This document shows, piece by piece, positions 28,955 through 40,600 of a stretch of DNA of 64,000 nt. Below the pieces are notes generated by a model, which had not been told where the DNA came from, did no database searches, and was given only the letters and a program-made list of their open reading frames with translations. Location: contig JAVTVJ010000011.1 of the NCBI GenBank assembly GCA_034509425.1, positions 7,950,001 to 8,014,000 of the forward strand. The letters are read 5' to 3'. The position numbers were made by a program, and so were the translations under genes. How positions within the stretch are numbered: the stretch's first letter is position 1; each line of letters starts with the position of its first letter. The DNA comes from Eopsaltria australis. Its lineage: Eukaryota > Chordata > Aves > Passeriformes > Petroicidae.

Positions 28955-29859
28955 TGTAGTGGGCTGACCCTGACTGGATGCCAGACACCCACTGAAGCCA
29001 CTCCATCACTCTCCTCCATAGTAGGACAGGAGAGAAAATTTATAATAAAAGATTCATGAGTTAAGGACCAGGAAAGATCACCCATCAAATACCATCATGG
29101 GCAAAACAGACTCCAGTTTGGGATATTAGCTGAATTTATTACTGACAACATCAAAGCAGGATAATGAAAAGTAAAATAAGCCCTTCCCCCTCACCCCCTG
29201 CTCTTTCCCAGTTCTACCTCCTCCCCTCCATTCCTCCAGGGGAATGGGGATTGCAGTCAGTTCATGCCCCGTTGTTTCTCCCACTGCTCAGGGAGAGGAG
29301 CCTTTCCCCTGCTTCAGCATGGGGTCCCTCCCACAGGAGACAGTTCTCAATGAACTTCTCCAACATGAGTCCATTTCATCAGCAACAGTTCTCCACAAAC
29401 TGCTCTAACATGGATCACTGTTCCTCGGGGTGCAGTCCTTCAGGCACAGGCTGCTGTAGCATGAGTCTCCCATGGGGGTCACAAGTCCTACCAGGAAACC
29501 TGCTCCAGTGTGGGCACCCCTCTCCACCCCTCTCTGACAGGATCCTGCTCTAGCATGGGTTTTCTTCCCACGGGGTCACAGCCTCCTCTCAGGTATCCAC
29601 CTGCTCTGGCATGGGCTCCTCCATGGGCTGCAGGTGGATCTCTGCACTCCCACTGACCTCCATGGGCTGCAGGGGCACAGCTGGACCACAGCCTGCAGAG
29701 GAATCTCAGCTCCAGTGCCTGAAGCACCTTCTGCCCCTTCTCCTCCATCGACCTTTGTCTGCAGAGTTGTTCCATGAAGGAAGCCTTTGGCAGCTTCTTA
29801 CAGAAGTCACCCCTGTAGCCCCTCCAGCTACAAAAGCTTGGCCACGCAAACTCAATACA
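28955..29859 (-). mobile_element. Solo LTR, 905 bp, passerine type, TSD TCAAC
   Basis: Plus-strand ends are TGTAGTGGGCTGACCC and GCAAACTCAATACA, giving TG...CA termini. The 5-bp duplication TCAAC flanks both sides (28,950-28,954 and 29,860-29,864). The body is GC-rich with repeated units built on 'tccat/catgggctgcaggtgga' and 'ctgctctagcatggg', which I associate from memory with an LTR common in songbirds. The sense strand is probably minus, since that orientation begins TGTATTGAGTTTGCGTGG. Compared with my memory of the family, a block is missing near 29,775. Open frames on both strands (up to 129 codons) are repeat-derived, not genes. Confidence 0.8.
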
Positions 29860-29864
29860 TCAAC

Positions 29865-32800
29865 CATTTCCACCTTTGAAATATCAGGTAGATTTTATAT
29901 TTGAGTATGAAGTTTAAAACACTGACCTTTATTTTTAGGACTGTTTCAATACTTGTATTGTCAGTATTCCCCTTCTACTACAGACAGATGAATAGTTCAG
30001 CAAGTTGGACTCTGAGCTGTAGTTCAGAAGATCTCAGAAGTTATCACCCATTGTTCAATGATACCTTACACAAGTCACTAGGGGAAAGTCTAGAAAGATG
30101 TAGACAACAGATACCTGCACCTCTTACTCCAAGTTATAAGACAGGTTAAATACCTCAAGAAATGTTAAAAGTTCAGTAAATATCAGTTCAGAAATATCCA
30201 AAAAACTTATCTAGTGGGAAAAAAAATAAAAGCAGCACAGCTCATAATCCTATTTAAGCAGTGAATTAATCAACAACACTGCTTCCCATCCATACAATCT
30301 CCTCTGTTTTAGAGGAGTAATGCCTTTTACTATCTTTTTATTGAGTAAACTTTGGTTAGTTTTCTCAGAGCTAATTTTTGAAGAGACTCAAGTATCTGTA
30401 AGTGCTAGGGAAAAATAAAGTCGTCACAGTGTTCTCTTCACATCATCATTCATACAGGAAATATTTTTGAAACATAAGGGTCAAGCCCTAGGCACTGAAT
30501 TGGGTACTAAAACAAAGTCAGGAGGTTTAGGAGCCATTCTGCACAAGTAACATCTGTAGAACCTGGAAGGAGGATACAGAGATTATTCCTTGATGGGCAA
30601 GGTGCAGCAGATTGCTTTGCACGAAGCAGTGGCTGCCTGCCTGTCCTGTGCGCCTCTGTGCTATGAAACAGGAACAAGCATTTTCATTCTGTTCTCTTCT
30701 GCCTCATGGGGTACAAAGGAAGAACTGTCAAATCACACGTTTTATCACAGCAGTGTGACATCATTTCTCCTCTGAAGCATCAAAAAACCCATAGTAATAG
30801 CAAAAACCTTGATAACAATTAAACAAAACAGAATTACAAAAAAGGACTCCTAAGCTTTTTCTTCTGAGAGAAAAAAACTATATACAAAAGATATAACTAC
30901 AATAGTTCATTTTAGGAAGCTTTTTGTAAGAACAGGTGCAGCATTTCAGAGTATTTAGAACCAATTTCTTTCTTTCCTTCCCCCTCCTTTAGGGGAAGGA
31001 GGCACAAAAAATAACTCCTCTGCAGTTTTCTTATCTAGAGAAGCCAATATTAATACATTTATTTTCCTTTAGATAGAAAGAGGGAAAAATATTACATAAA
31101 TGTGGATTTAAAACCTAAGGCAGTTAGTGACTTGAACTAAAACATTTACCCTTGGTGAAAAATATCTGGTGTTACAGGACAAAATTAAAATAATTAAGGA
31201 ATATTTCAGCAGGATTTCTGCAACCTCATCTACAGGATGCTCTGCAATCACCTTATTCATGTGTTTACTAATTTCTTATCATTACTAGCTAAAAAAGTCT
31301 GAGCACCTTCTGTTCATTTTACATTTATTCATAACAGATTCACTGTTTTCCTGATATGAATGTTTTCAGCAGTTTATAAAAAGCCAGAGCAGCCATTCAG
31401 TTAAAGAATTATAGTCCCTTTTCTTAAGCTGAATAATCAGTGCTCAAATCTCCTAAACATATGGGGACCAGACACTGAGCTCAGAGGTACTAAATAATGA
31501 GTTGTCATGCATCCACCATCTGAAAATCATAAACTGTCATCATTCTGTACAGCTGAACTCCTCATCCAGGACACCACTGAGGACAGCAGTACTGTCTGGT
31601 TTTGCACCAATCAAGACATAATCAGTATTTGCACCACTTTTATCACGCTTTTGGTTTTAGCTAGAATTAAGGATTAGCCCTGCTCTCATATTTTTGACAG
31701 CTTCCTTAAATTATTTAGCTTAATATAGTTTACAACCTGTTTATAACCAGCCTCGTTGGAGGCAGAACCAAATTCTTGACCTGTACAGCACTGAAGTGCG
31801 GAGGATTTATAACTCAGCATTTATGAAGGCCCTCTGAAATCCAGACGGCAGCGGCACTTACAGTGTGAGGCTGCAGAGAAGAGGCGTCTGAGCGTTTCAG
31901 GAACATTGACAGTAAACAAACAAAACTACTTAGGAGAACGAACAGAAATAAATTTTGATGAAGTCTGTTTTGATGTTTGTTAAGGCAACTTCTTGGGTCC
32001 CCGTGGAAAAGCAGAAACAAGGAAATATGCATACTTGAACCTGAAGATCCAGGCCTTTGCCTCAGTTCTACATCCCAGTTTCAAGGGTTCTTTGCCTGAT
32101 TTTGAGACCCTTCCAACTCAGAATATTCTGTGATTCTGTGTGTGAATTTGAAACATTTCATAGCATATTTTATAAAAACATCATTAATTAGTCTTAGGAA
32201 AATAGCTCTAGAATAGAGTACCCATATAGTATATTGCAGTAACCCTTTCAAGTTTTTCTTTAAGGCTATAAGAATTTGAAAGGCTTTTATTTAAACAAAT
32301 CTTAAAAGTCAGAAGTAAATCTTCCATTTACCTCTAAGACTGCAGCTTGAACAAAAGCAAATAAACCACATAGTTATCACAAGAATTAACAAAAAGACCA
32401 TCACATACCTCTTTTCAATCCATCTAACATGAAAGCATTGCAGCATTAGCTGGGATCCCACCACAAAAAGACAAAATCATCAGACCAAGGGAAAGCAGAA
32501 GCCTAGTTCTGCCATGCCACAGAGATGGGGAATTCTCCACCCTTTCCCCCCATGAACAAGACCGGAGGTAAAAGCAACACCAGCTGAATAACATCCCAGC
32601 CACCTAACTGAAGAGGACCAAGGGGTTGTGGGGAGAGAAAACTTTCTTTTTCTTGTTTTCATCTTCTCATCTGTGTGTTATTTACATTTAATACAAGCAG
32701 CTGTGACTCTTCCCATGTGAAAGATATCACCATATTCCCTTTCAGGCTGAGGGCAGGCTATTCAAAGTAAAACACCAGCCCAGTGTAATTAAAGCACACA

Positions 32801-35800
32801 TACCTGGCACAAAGAATAAAACAGATTGCAGGGGAATACGAGGGCTTACTGAAGACTCAATAAGATTGCAGTAGAACAGTAGAAGTGTGCTGTAAGTTCT
32901 ATTAAACAAGCTGGAAATTACTGATTTCTCTATGTTGTTAATTTTTATTCTAAAATTCCATATTTATGAAATTTGAGTAACTAGAACTTTTGTCTGTTTG
33001 AAGTAGTAAAACTTGTCTATTTACTTTAAAGACTTTTTTACGTCTTGGACATGCATCAAGCCTAAACATGTAGATCAATAATCCTATTTTTCTTCAGTCT
33101 TTAAAACAATGACATAAATACAGAAAAAATGGCTTTCTTTCTCATTTAAAATTACAGAGATATATTTCTTTAAGAATACAGAAATCATACTTACACAGAC
33201 TTCCTGATGATTTCAACTTATCTAGGAATTTAGTGAAAGAGTAATTCAAGTACAAAAACATGTTGCATTTGAATTAAAGCATGTTGTTTTGAAGAGCAGT
33301 GAAAGTAAATAAGGTGAATACCATAAAAAAAGAGGTGGCTGGACACAGCATGAAGTATTGCAGCTAACCCATAAGTTTATTTAACTATGGATGTCTAAAA
33401 GAAAGTCAGAAAAAGCTGACTGGAAAATAACAAATAAAAAAGCATTGCACGTAAAACACAACGATTATTAAAGAAATTAAAATAGAAATAGTTTTTTATT
33501 AGTCTCAGGAACAACATTTACACCTGTGAATTTATACTAATCTTACTCCACTGCATCTGTTGATGGGTAGTTAAAACCTAAAGGATGTGACATGCAGAGA
33601 TCTCAACAGTAAATGTTGCTTAAAAGCATTTCAATGGAGATGAAACAAACAATTAAAGAAATCCAGTAGCTTTCACTGAGTTTCCGAGGTTTCTTTATGT
33701 TTTTGGTATTTTTTTTTTCTTTGGGGAAATTAGCTACAAATTATTTTGAAAAATAATCATTTTCTCTCTCATTTTCTTGGGTACAGGTGTCTGACCCACT
33801 TTCTACTGTCTGTCAAAACACATACAAAATATACACTAAAGTGTTAGACAAAGCAAACACATTTTTCACAAAGGAAGGTCAATGAGGGTCTCATATGTCC
33901 CACAGTTCACCCTCAAGACAGAAAGGCATTGGTCACTCCAGGAGTCTCTACAAAAGCATGAGCTCAACTTCTTAATTACTTCATTATATTTCAATAATCA
34001 GTTTAAGCACAAAATTTCAACATTTATTCATCTTCATCATGTTTTGTCCAAAGTAAGGAAGAGAGGCTTTAGAACACTTTCAGAGGACCATATAAAGGAC
34101 TTTGATGCAAGACTGACTCAGTGAAGGAAGGAGTCCTTAGTAAGTTGGTAAGTTTGTGCTTCCAGGAGAGAAAGCAAAGTGAAAGTACAAGAGTAGTTTG
34201 AGAGGGAAGAATTGTAAGAAGCCTTCATCCTGAAAGGACAGCAGGAGCTTTGGGATAGATGTGAGGAATTAAGAGTTTACAAAAATGAGAAGAACTAAAA
34301 TTCAGCATCAGTTTGGGGGTCTAAGATTATGGTCAAAGACTACAGCCTTGGCAGCAAATACTTAACAGCAAAAATTAGTGAAAGGCATCATTTTGCTAGT
34401 TCCAAGAAAATCGATTCCATTTAACATAATCAGTTGTACTTAGGAAGGTATCTGAAGTAATTTTCAACAACCCTAAGAAAACAGTGGGCAGGTAAACAGC
34501 CCTTATTTAAATAACTTCACCTCCACGTACAAGCTCACACATTGAACAAAGGATGAAACACGGCTCGAGTGACTCGCACAGTGCTCTGACCATGAACCAT
34601 TTGTCCACAGACTAATACACAATGTCAGCCTGTCAGAAACTTCTGTGTCACTATCATCACTTTCTGCAGCACTGCTAGCGGCAAGAGCTCCTGCTAACAT
34701 GGAGACTTCTTTGCAAGGGCCACAATGTTTTGCTGTTGGATGGCACTGGAGAGGATATGCTTTTGCAAGCAAAGCATGATTCCCATTCAACCCTAAGGGT
34801 AGACTCAAACTCAGTCAAAATAGACTTACAGTTGTATTTGCTCTTTCAGCTGAAATTTTAGAATTTTCACCAACATTTAAGAAAAAAATTAAAATATCAG
34901 GCAATCTGACAACATCAGGACTAGGATTTGATTTTTCCCCTACATTAATCAGGAAATGTAGTACACAAGTAGAGAACTGAGATGTTGGTTCAATTCCTCT
35001 GTCATTAGGCAAAAGTGTCATAACCAATTTTGTTATTTCTTTCCATTCACTTCTTTAAAAGAAGTTAAATTCAGGTTTCCTGTAACAAAGTTAGAGCATG
35101 AATCACTGGAAGATTATGGATGAAGTAATATTTAGACATATTGCTTTGCTTGTAATGTCTCCTGCCTACGAGTGACCACATATCTAGTTACTTAGTGAGG
35201 AATTTTAATGGCCTTTAGTTTTAGAAAACACTGGTAACCTATCCTTTGAAATACCAGACCTCTTAAAAGTAATTCAAGTGGTCCCAGAAAAAAAAAATGA
35301 AAGCAGGTTAAATCTCCAGAACTTAAAAAACCCTTTTTTAAAAAAATGCCTATTAAACTCAGATGGGTTTTCTTCCCCCATCTCTCTATACCATTACAAA
35401 AAATATCTTTCGGCTTAGAGTATGGGTGTCTGTTGGAAAAAGGAGTGTAAGATGAAGATTTAAGAGAAAAAAAATTATATACTCTCTGGTTCTGTTTAAT
35501 ACAGGAACAATTTCATTGATTTTCAGCTCAATTTGTTTTGGTTTCATTTTGCTTTCTTCAGAGAAAGACTGATAGGTTTTAATATAGTTCAATTTCAAGA
35601 GCTGGAGATGTGACATTCCCCAGTTCTGTTCCCATGCTCTGCAACAGTTCCTGGGGCCAGGTGTTTAGAGAGAACCTATTACTGGGTGGATTGGAGTATA
35701 TTTTACCATGAAGTAAGCTTAGCATTGAGAAACTATGAGAATCAAACAGAAAACACACTACCAATGTGTGTTCAAGCAACAGAGTGATTCACTACTGAAA

Positions 35801-36734
35801 ACACCACATTTAGCATTTCATAGCCGAATGCTTTATTCAAAACATGTTTGTTAGCAGTCACATCACTAATAAAATAAGAATACCAATTTTTAAATTTTTT
35901 AAAAGTACTTTTTCCATCATTTTAGTCCAAGAGTATTTTACATTACCAATGCTTAACAAATAACAACAACAAAACAAACAAAAAAAACACCAAAGGAAAA
36001 AAAAAAAAGAAACAAAAGAGAAAAAGAAACCACAACTTTTTTGTCTTTTGATTTATCAAGCCCTGCGTATTAACACTGAAGACATAAATATTTCCCTAAT
36101 ACGTGCACTCGCCAATCAATATTTTTCCATACTTATTAGGCTATTGTAAATTGTTACTGCAATACTACCATAAAACCTGCATATGCTTTTGGGGAATCTT
36201 TTCCAGATTTTTCCATTTTCCCATTTTACTGCCATTCACTGTGGCTGGTATATATGTCAAATCAAAAGCTTACCATCAAAGGAATAATAACTTCTCACAT
36301 AACTTATATATTTCATAGATATTAATGTATGTATCTACAGATTTTAATATAACTTGCATTGTTGCTTGCATCAATGATAAAATGTGATGTTTCCTGAAGA
36401 TCCCTGAGCTGTGAACAAAATCTGCTGCAGAGAGTGGCTATGCTAATACTAACAGACAAAAATATTCTGGCCATTTGTGGGTTAGTTTAGTACTTTTTGG
36501 ACTTGACTGAAAATCTTCTACCTGCTTAAATCTGTATGTTGAAATCCAGTCATACATACACTACAAATAACACCATGATTACTTACACGGATGTATAGCA
36601 GGGGAGGAAGTATGATAAGGTATTTATTTACACTTCACAATTCTACAGAATTACTGAATCGCATTTCTGCCAGGGAAGGTTACACAGACCAGAATGAATG
36701 TGCAACATTAAACATCCCCAAATTTTTGTCCCCC
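29865..36734. other. Intergenic, no gene seen
   Basis: AT-rich sequence. It contains one short CR1 tail (32,094-32,143) and an A/C-rich low-complexity block at about 35,955-36,035. No coding exon was recognised. Confidence 0.45.
32094..32143 (+). repeat. CR1 LINE 3' tail
   Basis: GAGACCCTTCCAACTC followed by ATTCTGTGATTCTGTG matches the CR1 3' terminus, including the short ATTCTATGATTCT-type terminal repeat. Only the last 50 bp or so is recognisable. Confidence 0.7.
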
Positions 36735-36985
36735 CCTTAGAATTCAATGCGGAGGAAGGGGCGTCATTTGCTCTGGGTTTCGACAGAAGAGGGAAACACC
36801 ATCTGACGGTGCTGGCTTTGGAAAAGTCAGTGTTAGGAATTCCTTCCGTCGGACAGCAGCCCCAGATCCCTGCGAGACCGGCGCTCCCCGGCCGCGGCTC
36901 TGGAAATCCTGGAGCTCCCCCTGCCGCTGGCGCGGGCGCTGCCGCGACAACCGAGTTTGAACTGCTAAATGGCATCTCGCAAGGA
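36735..36985. promoter_or_regulatory. Isolated CpG-rich island
   Basis: About 20 CpG dinucleotides in 250 bp, with GC-rich runs such as CCCCGGCCGCGGCTC near 36,888, surrounded by AT-rich DNA where CpG is rare. Open frames of about 110-120 codons cross it on both strands, as expected from GC-rich DNA, and none resembles a known protein. It could be an unmethylated promoter or enhancer of a non-coding transcript, or part of an unrecognised repeat. Confidence 0.5.
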
Positions 36986-37102
36986 CAAAGATTTCCCCCC
37001 GCTCTTTTCACTGCTATTGAGAAATAAGTAAATAGCTTTAAATCGCATGAATCGCTCAGAGCACATGCTGAGGCAGCACCGTGCTACAATACAAGGCATT
37101 TC

Positions 37103-37120
37103 TTTTTTTTTTTTTTTTTT
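37103..37120 (+). repeat. Poly(T) tract, 18 bp
   Basis: Uninterrupted T run between the CpG island and the CR1 fragment. Confidence 0.9.
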
Positions 37121-37261
37121 AATAATGTTGTAAATCAAACTCACAAATAGTTTTAAGGAAAAATACTCTCTTGCACATGATAATATAATGTACATGGAAA
37201 TGGAAGGCACAAATGAAGCCTAGGGACTGAGGAAGGTAAATGAAGTGCTGAGTCTGGAAAC

Positions 37262-37652
37262 ATCATAGAAACATGGTTTGCCTTGGAAGAGACCTTAAAG
37301 ATCATCTAGTTCCAACACCCCTGCCACAGGCAGGGACACTTTCCACTATACCAGGTTGCTCAAAATTTCATCCATCCTTGAACACTCCCAGGGATGGGGA
37401 ATCCACAGTTTCACTGGGCAACCTGTCCCAGTGCCTCATCACCCTCACTGTAAAGAATTTCCTCCCAATACCTGATCTAAACCTGTCCTCTTTCAGTTTA
37501 TAGCCACCACCTCTTGTTCTTTCACTCCATGCACTTGTAAAAGTCCCTCTCCAGCTCTTGTAGGTCCTCTTTAAGTACCGGGAGACTTCTCTAAGGTCTC
37601 CCTGGAGCCTTCTCTTCTCCATGCTGAACAGCCCCAAACATCTAACAAGCTC
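37262..37652 (-). mobile_element. CR1 LINE 3' fragment (ORF2 tail and 3' UTR)
   Basis: On the minus strand the sequence encodes the C-terminal tail of CR1 ORF2: GLFSMEKRRLQGDL, then FTSAWSERTRGGGYKLKE, then RKFFTVRVMRHWDRLP. It continues into the CR1 3' UTR (AAGATCATCTAGTTCC on the plus strand) and ends next to the partial terminal repeat near 37,264. It is 5'-truncated, the usual outcome of CR1 retrotransposition. The surviving 89-codon frame is not a gene. Confidence 0.95.
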
Positions 37653-40600
37653 ATGTGCTTAATTTAAAGAGGTTCTAAATCTTCTCTTGATCTTTGAATA
37701 GGGAGAAACTCAACTGCCACATAACTTCAGATCTTTCCACCTGTTTAATGTGAAGGAACCTTTAGGAAAGCCGGTGCTTCAATAGATTGCCGGCAGTTAA
37801 GGAGAAAGACAGAGGAATCTTGTGCTTAATCTCACCAATTATCCTGTCTCACAAATATGTATCTCAATCACCATAATATTTATGTTTAAAATGAAATATA
37901 TTCTTAAATGCTGGGTAAAACAATTTTGTATGACTCACCATTCCAGAATATCATTACTAACTTGGAATCCTGGAATTAAAGATGTGAATGACATCTAGAA
38001 ATCCAAACAAACGGGTTGCTTGTCAGAAATGCAGTGGTTGCAGCTCTCAATTCTGACAGGAAAATGGATTTGAAGCAATACAACATATCCTCCCACTTGT
38101 ATGAAACACTACAAAATATTTAGGCAAGTATATTTTCTACATCACCCCAACAGCAGTCACTCATTAAAGTGATAATTATTGATATTCCTACAGTTTCCAA
38201 GGAAATTAAAGAGAATAATAAAATACCTTACTTCTATTGCATGACTAACAACTTAGGGAAGAATGGTGATTTATTATTATATTTATACAGCCATTCAAAA
38301 TAAAGAATCAGGCACACATTGTCCTGGCACACTGCTGTCATACAATCCAATACACAACATTCCTCTCCATGTTTCAAAGCATCTTTTAATGCCATAGAAC
38401 AACTACCACTCTACAGACAGCAACAACGTATTTTTTTCTCAAACACCTTGTTATATTTCATGAAAGGCTCAATGTCCTTTCAGGATTTTCCCTTTAGGGA
38501 ATCATAGCTTTCTTCCATGCAGGCTTTTCAGCAGAAATGGATGGAGTTGACTGAAAAGTCTTTTCATACTTTTGTTCTTCTTATCAAAGAAAAGCAAACA
38601 AATTCCTTTTGATGCACATTTTTCTTCTCTTTGAAAAGAAAAATTGTGCCTTCTCACATGTTACTCATTTCCAATTTCCCAATGTTCTCTTATATTTTTT
38701 TCTTATTGTGCTTTTTTCTACTCGTCCAGTGGAACTAAATAAAAATAGAGACACTCTTTTCCCTAAATTCCTTTTTGGTTGGTTGGGTTGGTTTTGTATT
38801 TAGGAAGGAAATAACCCACAGAAATTGTGTAACAGCATACAAAACATTAATTTCTTTTCCTTTCATTCCAAACAGAGTCAGTTTTCCCCACCAATTCTGT
38901 TAACTGTTAACCAGAGGGAGAATTTGACATGACACTTGACATCTTTCAAGCCCCAGAGCCAGAAAATCTTCAATTCACGTAAAACTCTTTCCAGGACAGC
39001 ACTCTGCTTCCCTAAATCTCCAGTGAAGCAGCACTGGAAAGGGAAGCACTCATCACTCATTTGAACCATGCCTAGTTTTATGAACAAATGTTTGTTATGC
39101 AGAATTTTATTGAATAATCTCTCAGTTCTTTTTGTTCTCAAATAGTAAGACCAGTAATCATGACACTGGAACATTGTTAGCACATCTCTGACCACCTGCA
39201 AACACTATTAGGCTGTGTGCTCCAGCTATGTCAATCTCACAAGCCTGAAGTAAATTGTCTGAACAGAAAACTTGACAAACACAATAAATGGTGGGAAATG
39301 AAGCAAAAAATGAGTCAGTAACAAAGTACCAGCACTTTCTGTGACAGCATACTCAGGCTACTGACATTGTTTCCAGCAATACAAAATAACAAAACAACAA
39401 CAAGCCCAACCCAAACAAACACAATTTTAAAAACAACAGCTATTATTCAAATGATAAATACTTGGCATGATATCTATGATTTTGGTCTCAATCTTATCTC
39501 TCTGTTACTGGCATTAGGTTCCTTGTCAAAGCAACTTGAGAGGTAAACTGTGTACTCTCTTAAGCATGTATTAAACATTGATGATGGTGGTTTAGTAAGG
39601 GTTTACTGGCGGTTTAACAAGGTTTGAGTTAGCCACCTGTGTGATTAAATTAGAAAAGAAAATGAAGTCTGTGACAGACAATTACATGCCTGCACGTACA
39701 CAGAGACAGTTGCCTACTGTCTTCATTACATGGCTGCACAGCTACAAATGCATTTAGCAATTCTCAAAAAAAAAGGTAATATGAGTCTTTGTTTCCCCAC
39801 CTGTAGAACAAGGACAAAAGAAGACTTGAAAAAAAAAACCAAAACAAACCAAAAACCCCTCCAATCCTACATCCCTATTCATCATGTTACTATTTTAACT
39901 GCAATTTAAGCCCAGTTCAAATGAGGTAATTAATCACCAGCTTGTTTTTTCCCTCAGAAATTCTTAGTAATCCTTTCCATTCTAAAGCTGGTGCAAATAA
40001 GACTTCAAAAGACATTCTTTTTGAAAGATCAGAAGTCTGGAATCTGTTTACATTTGCCTTTCAGCAGGAGTGTCCTTTGAGAGAAACACTGTATGAGTGA
40101 TATTTTGTTACTGATATAAATCCATTGGAATAAGAAGACCAATAAATACAGAGATAGCACTAGTCTACATTCCCACTGTAACTGGACAACAACAGAGTAT
40201 TTATTAAAGCAAAACTGTTTAATTTGAGGCTTCATCTTCCATCCTACACCTCCAAAGCATTTTATAAAAGAAAACACATAGACTGTCCAGGTGTATAAAG
40301 TGAACCAAATTCTGTTCTCCAAGCAACATGCAACCTGGAATCAAATCCACTTGACTCAGTATATAAGAGCAAAGCAGGTCACGGGGAACTATGTTTGCAG
40401 TAAGCACATAATATATTGCATGGTTATTGCCCTCAGCAATGGCTTCTGACTCAGTGCAAAATCATTGCACACCTTTAAGCTGCCCCTGCTTCTATGTTTG
40501 AAATGCAGTAGTCATTTCTGATGCTGTTACTGAGGGAAATAAGCTGACAGTGCAGAGAAAGCTCCTGTCTGCCACTTTTAAATTCATGTTCACGGTACCT

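Noticed and set aside
29164..29904. Several 80-130-codon frames on both strands
   Set aside because: They fall inside the GC-rich solo LTR and reflect low stop density there.
36643..37027. Opposed 109- and 122-codon Ala/Pro/Gly-rich frames
   Set aside because: Expected from a CpG island; no conserved motif, and the two strands cannot both be coding.
37368..37637. 89-codon minus-strand frame as a host gene
   Set aside because: Its sequence is the tail of CR1 ORF2.
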